This document shows positions 19,184 through 27,105 of a stretch of 64,000 nt of DNA, one piece after another. This stretch comes from Rhizobiaceae bacterium (GTDB taxonomy: Bacteria; Pseudomonadota; Alphaproteobacteria; Rhizobiales; Rhizobiaceae), in the NCBI GenBank assembly GCA_019635715.1, contig JAHBYY010000008.1, forward strand, positions 24,449 through 88,448, written 5' to 3'. The translations under genes were made by a program, and so were the position numbers. The notes under the pieces are model-generated. The model had not been told where the DNA came from. It searched no databases and saw only the letters and a list, made by a program, of their open reading frames with translations. How positions within the stretch are numbered: position 1 is the stretch's first letter; each line of letters begins with the position of its first letter.

Positions 19184-20123
19184 GGGAAGCGGGGCGCCGT
19201 ATGGTGCCGGTCAGGGCGGGCGCGCCGCGATTTGCCGCATGCGGCCGCTGCGCGTGCGACAGCCTCAGATGGACCCGCATCAGGTCGGCGGCGATCTCCT
19301 CCTGGCGGCTTTCGAGCTGATCGAGGATCGCCAGGTGCTCGCGCGTCGACTGCCGCAGCCGATAGACCGAGACGCCGGGCATCGCGCCGGGCACCCGGCG
19401 CAGGCGATGATGCGCGCCCAGCGCGTCGGCCAGGAAGCGGTTGGCGCAACCCGACGCGACCATCGCATGAAACTCCCGGTCGAGGCGCTGGCACTCGCGG
19501 ATGTCGAAGGCTGAGTCCGGCATGGCGAGCAGGACCTCGGTGCCGGCGCGCAGCGTCGCGGCCTTGGCCCCATCCAGCCTGAATCCGGGCGCCAGGATCG
19601 CCGCGGGTTCGGTCAGCAGCCGGAACTCGTAGCTGTCGGCGATCGCGTCCGGGCCGTCGGGGGCCGGACGAAAGAGCCAGGCCTGACCCGAGGCGCGCTC
19701 GACGAACCCGTCTTCGGACAGTCTTTTCAGTGCCTTTAGTACCGTCTGCCGCGCCACTCCGTAGCGCCGCGCCAGATCGCCGGCGGCCACGCTGGCGTCC
19801 AGTCTTCGGGCGGCGCGGTCCCGCAGGATGGACTCGCCCAGATCGTCCTCCTCGGCGACGGGCAGGCTGGCGGCGCCGGCGTCGCTCGCGGCCGGGTCGG
19901 CGGCGAGGCGGTAGCCGCCGTCCAGGTCGACCGCGATCAGGCCTCTCTCCGCGAGAAGGCGGAACGCCGCCCGCACGGGGGTGCGCGAGACGTTGCACAG
20001 CGAAGCGATCTGCTGTTCCGGCAGGCGGGCGCCGAGCTGCAGGCCCCGCTCCGTGGCGATGTCGAGGATTTTCTGGGCGAGATCGATGTGGTTGGTGCGG
20101 GGCTTGCGGACGGCAGCTTGCAT
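19176..20123 (-). CDS. GntR/FCD-type regulator with two winged-helix domains
   Basis: A 315-aa transcription factor. Residues about 10-75 are a GntR winged helix (LPEQQIASLCNVSRTPVRAA, then RGLIAVDLDGGYRL). A second helix-turn-helix follows near 100-145 (VAAGDLARRYGVARQTVLKA, then DGFVERASGQAWLF). The C-terminal half is an FCD-like helical ligand domain with candidate metal ligands in REFHAMVASGCANRF and REHLAILDQL. ATG 20123 is favoured over 20174 because the longer form would run through the palindrome at 20173-20189; neither has a strong ribosome-binding site. It overlaps the glycosyltransferase gene and is divergent from the polyamine-type importer, which it probably represses. Confidence 0.85.
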   Translation of the reverse strand: MQAAVRKPRTNHIDLAQKILDIATERGLQLGARLPEQQIASLCNVSRTPVRAAFRLLAERGLIAVDLDGGYRLAADPAASDAGAASLPVAEEDDLGESILRDRAARRLDASVAAGDLARRYGVARQTVLKALKRLSEDGFVERASGQAWLFRPAPDGPDAIADSYEFRLLTEPAAILAPGFRLDGAKAATLRAGTEVLLAMPDSAFDIRECQRLDREFHAMVASGCANRFLADALGAHHRLRRVPGAMPGVSVYRLRQSTREHLAILDQLESRQEEIAADLMRVHLRLSHAQRPHAANRGAPALTGTIRRPASHE

Positions 20124-20172
20124 GGTTCGATCGCCGGGCGGCGGTTCCGGTTGCGGCCGACAATTCCCGGCC

Positions 20173-20189
20173 ATCCGTAAATTATGGAT
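20173..20189. promoter_or_regulatory. 17-bp palindrome, probable GntR operator
   Basis: ATCCGTAAATTATGGAT is symmetric except for its central base and one pair of positions. It is centred between the divergent GntR gene and the importer operon. Its last base is the first base of TTGACG (20189-20194), a -35-like hexamer followed 18 bases on by TACTGT (20213-20218). A protein bound here would block the importer promoter. Binding by the adjacent GntR protein is inferred. Confidence 0.6.
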
Positions 20190-20309
20190 TGACGTATTTT
20201 TTTCCGCAATAGTACTGTCAGGAGAATAACGACCGGAACAGGTCGGGGACCATCGGACGGTTCGTCAGCGGACCGGACGCATCTGCTGATCAACGAATGG
20301 GAGTTCGTC

Positions 20310-21377
20310 ATGACTGCGCCGATTTCGTCCGGGCATTTCGCCTGGGCCGCACGCTCCGCCATTTTCGGGATCGCACTGGCGCTGGCAGGGCCGGCCGCCG
20401 CCCAGAACCTGGTGATCTCCAACTGGGACGGCTACATGGCGCCCGACGCGATGGAGGCCTTGAAGGCGGCCACCGGCGTCTCGGGCGAGGTGGTGGTCCA
20501 TGCCACCAACGAAGAGATCATGGGCAAGCTGATCGCCTCCGGCGGCAAGGGCTACGACGTGGTCTTCGTCTCGTCGCCGTTCGCCGAGGTGCTGAACAAG
20601 CTCGGACTGATCGAGCCGGTCGATCACGCCAAGGTCCCGAACCTGGCCAACCTCTACCCGGAGGCGACGACGCTCGCCTACGATCCCGGCAACACGTTTT
20701 CGGTGCCCTATACCTGGGGCACGACCGGGCTCTGCTACCGCTCCGATCTGGTGAAGGCGGAGCCGGCCTCCTGGAACGACCTGCTGAAGCCCTCCGACGA
20801 CATCAAGGGCAAGACCACGATGCTGGCCACCGATCGCTGGCTTCTGGCGGCCGGCCAACTGGCGCTCGGCTATTCGGTCAACGAGACCGATCCGGCCAAG
20901 ATGGAGGAGGTGAAGAACCTGCTGATCTCGGCCAAGAAGACACTGCTCGCCTATGACGACACGACCTTCTACTCCAAGCTCGTCTCCGGCGAAGCGCTGC
21001 TCGTCCAGGCCTGGGACGGCTGGTGCAACTACGGCATCACCGACAACAAGGACATCAAATATTTGATCCCGAAGGAGGGGTCCGATCTCTGGCTCGACAC
21101 CATGGTCGTGATGAAGGCCTCCGAGCACAAGGACGAGGCGTTCAAGTTCGTGAACTTCATCCTCGAAGCCAAGAACCACGCCTGGGCGGCCGAGAACATC
21201 CTGTACAAGGTGCCGAACAAGGCGGCGATGGACAGCCTGCCGGCGGAACTCGGCCAGACCTATCCGAACATGGCGATGCCGGTCGCCGATATGGTCAAGT
21301 TCGAAGTGTTGCGCGACGTCGGCGAAGCGCAGCGCGCCTATTCGAAGATCGTCAGCGAGATCAAGGCGGCGCAGTAG
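20310..21377 (+). CDS. ABC polyamine-type importer, periplasmic binding protein (PotD/PotF-like)
   Basis: A 355-aa periplasmic binding protein. Residues 1-31 form a signal peptide (IFGIALALAGPAAA, cleaved near AQ|N). The mature start NLVISNWDGYMAPDAMEALK is characteristic of the spermidine/putrescine-binding family, as are VVFVSSPFAEVLNKLGLIEP and VPYTWGTTGLCYRSDLV. It leads the set binding protein, two permeases, ATPase, and then a glycosyltransferase, cupins and an aldehyde dehydrogenase. Family members bind polyamines, opines or other amino compounds, so the ligand is likely an amine, but no residue here proves it. Confidence 0.87.
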   Translation: MTAPISSGHFAWAARSAIFGIALALAGPAAAQNLVISNWDGYMAPDAMEALKAATGVSGEVVVHATNEEIMGKLIASGGKGYDVVFVSSPFAEVLNKLGLIEPVDHAKVPNLANLYPEATTLAYDPGNTFSVPYTWGTTGLCYRSDLVKAEPASWNDLLKPSDDIKGKTTMLATDRWLLAAGQLALGYSVNETDPAKMEEVKNLLISAKKTLLAYDDTTFYSKLVSGEALLVQAWDGWCNYGITDNKDIKYLIPKEGSDLWLDTMVVMKASEHKDEAFKFVNFILEAKNHAWAAENILYKVPNKAAMDSLPAELGQTYPNMAMPVADMVKFEVLRDVGEAQRAYSKIVSEIKAAQ

Positions 21378-21426
21378 AGTTGGCGACGCGAACGCAGTTT
21401 ATCCGCGTGCGGCGCGCCGCCCTATC

Positions 21427-21583
21427 ACCCCCCTCTGGCCTGCCGGCCATCTCCCCCTCAAGGGGGGAGATTACCTTCTTACGAGCACATCGTTCAATCA
21501 CTGCGATGGCGGAACCGGATGAGACGTCAACGCGAATGATCTCCCCCCTTGAGGGGGAGATGGCCGGCAGGCCAGAGGGGGGT
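21427..21583. repeat. Palindromic intergenic element with 45-bp perfect inverted ends
   Basis: The arm at 21427-21471 is an exact reverse complement of 21539-21583, with 67 bp between. Each arm starts or ends with ACCCCCCTCTGGCC or its complement and contains its own G-run/C-run hairpin. The element fills most of the 223-bp gap between the binding-protein and permease genes. It resembles the RIME-type mosaic repeats of rhizobia. The next start codon lies 17 bp beyond it. Confidence 0.85.
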
Positions 21584-21600
21584 GTATTGGGGAGGCTCGC

Positions 21601-22461
21601 ATGACCTCCCGCTCCGCCCTGCTGATGGCGCCCGCGCTGGCCTGGCTCACCGGGCTGATGGTGGTGCCGTGCGCCCTGGTGCTGGCGCTGGCCTTCTTCC
21701 GGCGCGGCATCTACGGCGGCATCGAGTACACCTTCACGCTCGAAAATTTCGGCATGGTGCTGAACCCGCTCTATGCGGGCATCTTCCTCAATTCGGCGCG
21801 GATCGCCGGCACCGCGACGGTTATCGCGGTGATCATCGGCTATGCCGCGGCCTACGCCATCGCCGCGTCGCCGCGCCGCCTTCAGCCGGTTTTCCTGTTC
21901 TTCGCGGTGCTGCCCTTCTGGTCGAACTACCTGATCCGCACCTATGCCTGGATCGTGCTGCTCAACCGCGAGGGCCTGGTGACGCAGCTTCTGCGCTGGC
22001 TCGGCTACGAGGGCGAACCGCCTGCCTTGCTGTATACGGAAGGCGCGGTGATCACCGGACTGGTCTACAACTACCTGCCCTTCGTCGTGCTTGCCTGCTA
22101 CGCGCCGCTGTCGCGGCTCAATCCCGAGCTTGCCGAGGCGTCGCGCGATCTCGGGGCTACGGCGCTCACCACCTTCCGGCGCATCGTGTTGCCGCTGACG
22201 CTGCCCGGCATAGCCGCCGGCGCGGTGTTCGTCTTCGTGCTGTCGATCGGCAACTTCGTCACCCCGGCGCTGCTCGGCGGCGGGCGGTTCCAGATGATCG
22301 GCAATCTGGTCTACGACCAGTTCCTCACCGCCAACGACTGGCCGTTCGGCGCGGCGCTGTCGATGGCGCTGATCGCGATCATGCTGCTGCTGCTGACGCT
22401 GCAGGCCTTCGCCGCCGAGCGCGCGTCGAGCCGTGTCGTGGTGCGGGAGGACGCGACGTGA
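21601..22461 (+). CDS. ABC polyamine-type importer permease (PotB/PotH-like)
   Basis: A 286-aa inner-membrane permease with about six transmembrane segments, starting with LAWLTGLMVVPCALVLALAF. The segment PFWSNYLIRTYAWIVLLNRE is a hallmark of PotB-like subunits. The ATPase-docking EAA loop lies near residue 175 (EASRDLGATALTTFRRIVLP), followed by LTLPGIAAGAVFVFV. GGGGAGG lies 7 bases before ATG, just outside the preceding repeat. Its stop overlaps the next start by four bases (GTGA), giving translational coupling of the two permeases. Confidence 0.93.
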   Translation: MTSRSALLMAPALAWLTGLMVVPCALVLALAFFRRGIYGGIEYTFTLENFGMVLNPLYAGIFLNSARIAGTATVIAVIIGYAAAYAIAASPRRLQPVFLFFAVLPFWSNYLIRTYAWIVLLNREGLVTQLLRWLGYEGEPPALLYTEGAVITGLVYNYLPFVVLACYAPLSRLNPELAEASRDLGATALTTFRRIVLPLTLPGIAAGAVFVFVLSIGNFVTPALLGGGRFQMIGNLVYDQFLTANDWPFGAALSMALIAIMLLLLTLQAFAAERASSRVVVREDAT

Positions 22462-23228
22462 TCGCCCGCCGCATCGTCCTCGTCCTCACCTTCGCCTTCC
22501 TCTACATCCCGATCGGGGTGCTGGTGGCGCTGTCCTTCAACGAAGGCGGCCTGCCGACCGCGTGGTCCGGCTTCTCGTTCAAGTGGTACGCGTCGCTCGC
22601 CGGCAATCGTCCCATCCTGTCGGCGGCGCTGAATACGCTGATCGTCGCCGTGGTCTCGACGGCGATCGCCACGCTGCTCGGCACCCTGCTCGCCATCGGC
22701 GTCGAGATCCGTCGCCGGCGCGGCGCGGCGCTGGAAGCGCTGATCTTCGCGCCGATGATCATTCCCGACATCGTGCTGGCGATCGCGCTGCTGTCCTTCT
22801 TCTCGATGATCAACCTGACGATGGGCCTGCATACGATCGTTCTGGCTCACGTCGTCTTCAACATCGCCTTCGTCTGCTCCGTCGTCCGCGCCAGGCTGAA
22901 GACCTTCGACTGGTCGATCACCGAGGCCTCCGCCGATCTCGGAGCCTCGGCCTTCACGACGTTCCGGCGTGTCACCTTGCCGGTGATCCTGCCGGCGGTG
23001 GTGGCCGGCGCGCTGCTCGCCTTCACCCTGTCGGTCGACGAGTTCATCATCGCCTATTTCACCGCCGGCGCCGGCCGCGCCTCCACGACGCTGCCGATGC
23101 AGATCTATTCGATGATCCGCTTCGGCATCACGCCGGAGATCAATGCGCTGGCGACGATCGTCATGGCGGTCAGCGTCACCGCGCTGGCGTTGTCGCAGCG
23201 TCTCAACCGCGGGGTGGTCGGGCAATGA
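22458..23228 (+). CDS. ABC polyamine-type importer permease (PotC/PotI-like)
   Basis: A 256-aa inner-membrane permease, partner of the preceding gene. It starts with GTG, supported by GGGAGG 7 bases upstream and the GTGA overlap with the previous stop. Features are LVLTFAFLYIPIGVLVALSF as the first helix, FAPMIIPDIVLAIALLSFFS, and the EAA loop EASADLGASAFTTFRRVTLP near residue 160. LSVDEFIIAYFTAGAG is the typical PotC ending region. The ATPase gene follows after a 289-bp gap that is largely filled by a second type of palindromic repeat. Confidence 0.93.
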   Translation: MIARRIVLVLTFAFLYIPIGVLVALSFNEGGLPTAWSGFSFKWYASLAGNRPILSAALNTLIVAVVSTAIATLLGTLLAIGVEIRRRRGAALEALIFAPMIIPDIVLAIALLSFFSMINLTMGLHTIVLAHVVFNIAFVCSVVRARLKTFDWSITEASADLGASAFTTFRRVTLPVILPAVVAGALLAFTLSVDEFIIAYFTAGAGRASTTLPMQIYSMIRFGITPEINALATIVMAVSVTALALSQRLNRGVVGQ

Positions 23229-23288
23229 CCTGTCGGCTTGCCTTTGCAAATGATCCTGCGCCCTTCGCCTTTGGCGAGATGCCGAGGC

Positions 23289-23439
23289 ATCACCCCCTCA
23301 CCGGCCCTTCGGGCCACCTCTCCCCCTGCCCGGGGGAGAGGAAATGCACTGCCGCGAAGCCGGCGTTTTTCCAGCTTCGGCACCTCTCCCCCGGACAGGG
23401 GGAGAGGTGCCGAGCGAAGCGAGGTGGTGAGGGGGTGAT
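23289..23439. repeat. Second type of palindromic intergenic element
   Basis: This 151-bp element is bounded by ATCACCCCCTCACC and its exact complement GGTGAGGGGGTGAT. Inside are two hairpins of the form CTCTCCC...GGGAGAG (CCTCTCCCCCTGCCCGGGGG near 23320 and its relative near 23385). It occupies the gap between the second permease and the ATPase genes. It differs in sequence from the other repeats of this module. Confidence 0.8.
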
Positions 23440-23517
23440 ACCTCTACAAGCGGGAGAAACCGGCTCGGAGAGGATAGGAACCTCTCGCGACTGCGGTTGC
23501 CTGCGAAGGACGGAACG

Positions 23518-24582
23518 ATGAAGACCTTGCTCTCCATCGATGCCGTCTCGAAAAACTTCGGCCGCGTCGTGGCGATCGACGACGTATCGCTGGCGATCCG
23601 CGAGAACGAGTTTTTTGCGCTGCTCGGCCCGTCCGGATGCGGAAAGACCACGCTGCTCAGGATGCTGGCCGGCTTCGAGACGCCGAGCGGCGGAAAGATC
23701 CTGCTCGACGGCAAGGACATTTCGAACGTTCCGCCGAACCGGCGTCCGGTGAACCTGATGTTTCAGTCCTACGCGCTGTTCCCGCACATGACCGTGCGGG
23801 CCAACATCGCCTACGGGCTGGAGATGGAGCGCCTGCCGGCGGAAAAGATCCGCGGGCGCGTCGACGAGATGCTGGCGACGACGCAGCTCGCAGCACTCGC
23901 GGACCGCAAGCCGGAGCAGCTTTCCGGCGGGCAGCGGCAGCGCGTGGCGCTGGCGCGCGCCCTGGTCAAGCGGCCGCGCCTGCTTCTGCTCGACGAACCG
24001 CTCGGGGCGCTCGACAAGAAGCTGCGTGCCACCATGCAGATCGAGCTGAAGCGGCTGCAGCATGAAGTCGGCATCACCTTCGTCATCGTCACGCACGACC
24101 AGGAGGAAGCGCTGGTCATGGCCGACCGCATGGCGGTGCTGCGCGACGGCAGGCTGCTGCAATGCGACACGCCGCACGAGGTCTATGAGCGGCCGGCGGA
24201 TCGCTTCGTCGCCGACTTCATCGGCGTCATGAATTTCTGCCAGGGCCGGCTCGACGCCTCGGGGGTCGGCATGCCGGACGGCTCGTGCATTCGCGGTCGG
24301 TTGCCGGAGGGCGCCGCGGCCGGAGCCTCGGCGACCGCCGCCGTGCGCCCCGAGCGCATCCTGCTGCGGCCTACCGGCGACGTCGACAACCGCGCGGCGG
24401 GCACCGTCGAGGCGCTCGCCTATCACGGGCTCGACCTGCAGCTTCACCTGCGCACCGACCTTTCCGAACGACCGTTCCTCGTCCGCGTCACGGCCGACGC
24501 TGCCGACCGGCAGCCGCTCGCCGTCGGCGACCGGGTCGAGATCGGCTGGAGCGCGGCCGATACACGCATCTTCAAGGACTGA
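23518..24582 (+). CDS. ABC polyamine-type importer ATP-binding protein (PotA-like)
   Basis: A 354-aa ATPase. Walker A is GPSGCGKTT near residue 37, the Q-loop VNLMFQSYALFPHMTV, the signature LSGGQRQRVALARAL, Walker B LLLLDEPLGALDKKLR and the switch His IVTHDQEEALVMADR. The C-terminal third is a TOBE-2 domain (AAVRPERILLRPTGD). An in-frame ATG at 23497 is possible, but GAAGGA sits just before ATG 23518 and the shorter protein starts as family members do. It completes the importer and is followed after 16 bases by a glycosyltransferase gene. Confidence 0.94.
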   Translation: MKTLLSIDAVSKNFGRVVAIDDVSLAIRENEFFALLGPSGCGKTTLLRMLAGFETPSGGKILLDGKDISNVPPNRRPVNLMFQSYALFPHMTVRANIAYGLEMERLPAEKIRGRVDEMLATTQLAALADRKPEQLSGGQRQRVALARALVKRPRLLLLDEPLGALDKKLRATMQIELKRLQHEVGITFVIVTHDQEEALVMADRMAVLRDGRLLQCDTPHEVYERPADRFVADFIGVMNFCQGRLDASGVGMPDGSCIRGRLPEGAAAGASATAAVRPERILLRPTGDVDNRAAGTVEALAYHGLDLQLHLRTDLSERPFLVRVTADAADRQPLAVGDRVEIGWSAADTRIFKD

Positions 24583-24598
24583 ATTCCGGAGGCTGACA

Positions 24599-25873
24599 AT
24601 GGCACAGAAGACGATCGCATTCTTTCCCGAGGCGGCTTTCGGACCGGCGCTCAACTCGGTCGGCATCGCCCAGGCGGTCGAGGCGAGGGGGCACAAGGCG
24701 GTGTTCCTGTCCGATCCGGGTTTCGTCGGCGTCTATCAGGGCTACGGCTTCGAGGCGCATCCGGTGAACCTCTCGGCGCCGATGCCGCCCGAGCAGATGG
24801 CGAAGTTCTGGGAGGACTTCATCAACGGCCATATTCCGAACTTCGCCAAGTCGCCCCACGACCAGGTCGACAATTACGTGAAGGATTGCTGGACGGCGAT
24901 CGTCGACAGCGCCAAATGGGCGCAGAAGGATTTGCCGGGCGTGCTGGCCCGGATCAGGCCGGATATCATCTGCGTCGACAACGTCATCCTGTTTCCGGCG
25001 ATCAAGCAGTTCGGCAAGCCCTGGGTGCGCATCATCTCGTGCTCGGAGAACGAGATCGAGGATGAGGGCATCCCGCCGCATCTCTCGGGCTGCGGCGAGA
25101 ACGACCACGCCTGCCACAAGGCCTATCGCGATCATTTCAACGCGGTCATCAGGCCGATCCATGACGACTTCAATGCCTTCCTGGCGACAACCGGCGAAGC
25201 GGCCTATCCGATCGGGCAGTTCTTCGAGGCCTCGCCCTACCTCAACCTGCTGCTCTATCCGGAGGCAGTGAAGTTCGCGCGCAAAGTGCCGCTCGACCCC
25301 AAGCAGTTCCAGTACCTGGAGGGATGCGTCCGCAAGGAGGCGCCGTACACGGTGCCGACCTTCGCCCGGAACGAAGACGGACCGCTGATCTACGTGTCGT
25401 TCGGATCACTCGGCGCCGGCGACACGGCGCTGCTGAAGCGCATCATCGCGGCCATCGGCAATTCGCCCTACCGGGCGCTGGTCAATGTCGGCGACTACAA
25501 GGGCGAGTATGCCGATCTTCCCGGCAATGTGATCGTGGACGGCTGGTTCCCCCAGCCGTCGGTGATCCCGCAGGTCGACGCCGTGATCCATCACGGCGGC
25601 AACAACTCGTTCACCGAGTGCCTCTATTTCGGCAAGCCGGCGATCATCATGCCCTATGTGTGGGACGGCCACGACAACGCAACGCGCGTCCAGGAGACCG
25701 GACACGGTTTCAAGATGCCGCGCTACGAGTGGAGCGACGCCGACCTTCTGGGCAAGATCGAGACCTGCCTGACCGACCCGGCGATGAAGGCCAGGCTCGC
25801 CGCGACTTCGAAGCACATGCAGGCACAGAACGGCCCGGAAAAGGCCGCCGGTCTGCTGGAGACGTTGCTGTAG
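24599..25873 (+). CDS. UGT-like glycosyltransferase (GT1/MGT family), copy 2
   Basis: A 424-aa GT-B glycosyltransferase, paralogous to the gene at 17897-19183. Matching blocks are TIAFFPEAAFGPALNSVGIA, VFLSDPGFVGVYQGYGF, YLEGCVRKEAPYTVP, PLIYVSFGSLGAGDTALL and VIHHGGNNSFTECLYFGKP, with PYVWDGHDNATR after it. The HHGGNNSF loop should bind the nucleotide-sugar donor. There is no signal peptide, so it acts in the cytoplasm. It is the fifth gene of the importer operon, with GGAGG just upstream. A role in glycosylating the imported or a derived compound is inferred; macrolide-type detoxification is an alternative. Confidence 0.86.
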   Translation: MAQKTIAFFPEAAFGPALNSVGIAQAVEARGHKAVFLSDPGFVGVYQGYGFEAHPVNLSAPMPPEQMAKFWEDFINGHIPNFAKSPHDQVDNYVKDCWTAIVDSAKWAQKDLPGVLARIRPDIICVDNVILFPAIKQFGKPWVRIISCSENEIEDEGIPPHLSGCGENDHACHKAYRDHFNAVIRPIHDDFNAFLATTGEAAYPIGQFFEASPYLNLLLYPEAVKFARKVPLDPKQFQYLEGCVRKEAPYTVPTFARNEDGPLIYVSFGSLGAGDTALLKRIIAAIGNSPYRALVNVGDYKGEYADLPGNVIVDGWFPQPSVIPQVDAVIHHGGNNSFTECLYFGKPAIIMPYVWDGHDNATRVQETGHGFKMPRYEWSDADLLGKIETCLTDPAMKARLAATSKHMQAQNGPEKAAGLLETLL

Positions 25874-25916
25874 ATCGCGAGATCGGGATTGCTAGATATG
25901 ATTGTTCCCTACGTCG

Positions 25917-25992
25917 CCCCCCTCTGGCCTGCCGGCCGCCCTGGCCCGAGACCAGTGGCTCGGGCCAGGGCGGCCGGCAGGCCAGAGCGGGG
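25917..25992. repeat. Near-perfect 34-bp palindrome (large hairpin)
   Basis: The arm at 25917-25950 pairs with 25959-25992 with one mismatch, around the loop ACCAGTGG. It shares the outer CTCTGGCCTGCCGGCC block with the elements at 21427 and 27106 but has the inner sequence CGCCCTGGCCCGAG. It lies between the glycosyltransferase and the first cupin gene. As RNA it would be very stable and could limit read-through or protect upstream mRNA. Confidence 0.85.
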
Positions 25993-26001
25993 TGGGTGCG
26001 C

Positions 26002-26364
26002 ATGACCTCCTCCGCCCCGCACCTCCACGACGCCTCCACCCGCATCGACCTTGTCGACTGGGGCATCCAGCCGGATGCGCTGGAGGGAACGTCGCATTCC
26101 ACCGGCCGGCTCGTCCACAAGGGGCCGGGAAACCGCCCCGAAAGCGGCATATGGGTCTGCACGCCCGGCCGCTGGCGCCTGGCGATCCCGCGCGACGAGT
26201 TCTGCCACTTCGTCACCGGCCGCGCGACCTATCGGTCGGACGACGGCGAGGTGATCGAGGTCGAGGCCGGAAGCGTCGTGATGTTCCCGGCCGGCTGGAG
26301 CGGCGACTGCACCGTCCACGAGACGATGCGCAACGTCTACTACCTGACCGACAGGGAGAGCTGA
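26002..26364 (+). CDS. Small cupin-domain protein, first of three
   Basis: A 120-aa single-domain cupin of the (S)-ureidoglycine aminohydrolase/DUF861-like type. The core is RLAIPRDEFCHFVTGRATYR, then VIEVEAGSVVMFPAGWSGD and a closing strand CTVHETMRNVYYL. The conserved DEFCHF..G and P-A-G-W blocks recur in the next two genes. Family members are small beta-barrels that bind a metal or an organic ligand. No enzymatic activity can be assigned. It starts 9 bp beyond the large palindrome and has a weak ribosome-binding site. The next cupin follows after 3 bp. Confidence 0.8.
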   Translation: MTSSAPHLHDASTRIDLVDWGIQPDALEGTSHSTGRLVHKGPGNRPESGIWVCTPGRWRLAIPRDEFCHFVTGRATYRSDDGEVIEVEAGSVVMFPAGWSGDCTVHETMRNVYYLTDRES

Positions 26365-26367
26365 GAC

Positions 26368-26709
26368 ATGCCGACGCCGAACTGGAGCGATGCCGCGGCA
26401 GTGGCGCTCGACGATTGGGGCCCCGGCGCCAACACGCTTGAGGGGCAGCCGCAGGCATCGGGAAAGATCCTCTCCGTCAATGCCGACGGTTCCAGCGAAT
26501 GCGGCCTGTGGTCCTGTACGCCGGGCAAGCGGCGGGTGGCGTTCGCTGCCGACGAGTTCTGCTACTTCACCGGCGGCCGCGGAACCTATGTCCACGAGTC
26601 CGGCGAAGAGATCCCCGTATCGGCCGGAACCGTCATCTTCTTTCCCGCCGGCTGGAGCGGAATTTCGATCATCACCGAGACGCTCAGCAAGGCGTTCATG
26701 TGCCGCTAG
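26368..26709 (+). CDS. Small cupin-domain protein, second of three
   Basis: A 113-aa single-domain cupin paralogous to its two neighbours. The core is VAFAADEFCYFTGGRGTYV, then EIPVSAGTVIFFPAGWSGIS and a closing strand ITETLSKAFMC. The His of DEFCHF in the other two copies is Tyr here (DEFCYF), so a ligand may be lost. It starts 3 bp after the first cupin gene, with GGGAGAG before it, and is clearly co-transcribed. Function is unknown; a non-catalytic partner of the other two is one reading. Confidence 0.8.
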   Translation: MPTPNWSDAAAVALDDWGPGANTLEGQPQASGKILSVNADGSSECGLWSCTPGKRRVAFAADEFCYFTGGRGTYVHESGEEIPVSAGTVIFFPAGWSGISIITETLSKAFMCR

Positions 26710-26732
26710 GCACCCATCCAAGGAATTGTCCG

Positions 26733-27077
26733 ATGACCACCCCTGTCATGAAAAGCCCCCTCGCCATCACCGACCTGGTCGATTGGGGCGTCATTCCGAC
26801 AATGATCGAAGGCGAGAGCCGCACCTCCGGAAAGCTCCTCCACAAGGGCCCGGAAGGCCGCTCCGAATGCGGCCTGTGGGTCTGCACGCCCGGCAAATGG
26901 GAATGCCACGTGACGCGCGACGAGTTCTGCCACTTCCTCGAAGGGCGCTGCACCTATGTCCACGAGAGCGGCGAGGTCATCGAGATCGTGCCGGACACCG
27001 CCGCCTTCTTCCCGCAGGACTGGAAGGGCGTCTGCACGGTCCATGAGACGATCAAGAAGGTTTACATGATCCGGTGA
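26733..27077 (+). CDS. Small cupin-domain protein, third of three
   Basis: A 114-aa single-domain cupin. It resembles the first copy most closely: DLVDWGVIPTMIEGESRTSG and LLHKGPEGRSECGLWVCTPG compare with DLVDWGIQPDALEGTSHSTG and HKGPGNRPESGIWVCTPG. Its core is VTRDEFCHFLEGRCTYV and its end VHETIKKVYMI. AAGGAATTG precedes ATG 26733. The three genes look like a local triplication with divergence. They are followed by the third palindromic element and the aldehyde dehydrogenase gene. Confidence 0.82.
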   Translation: MTTPVMKSPLAITDLVDWGVIPTMIEGESRTSGKLLHKGPEGRSECGLWVCTPGKWECHVTRDEFCHFLEGRCTYVHESGEVIEIVPDTAAFFPQDWKGVCTVHETIKKVYMIR

Positions 27078-27105
27078 GGGTGGCGGGAATGATATTTCGC
27101 GGAAG

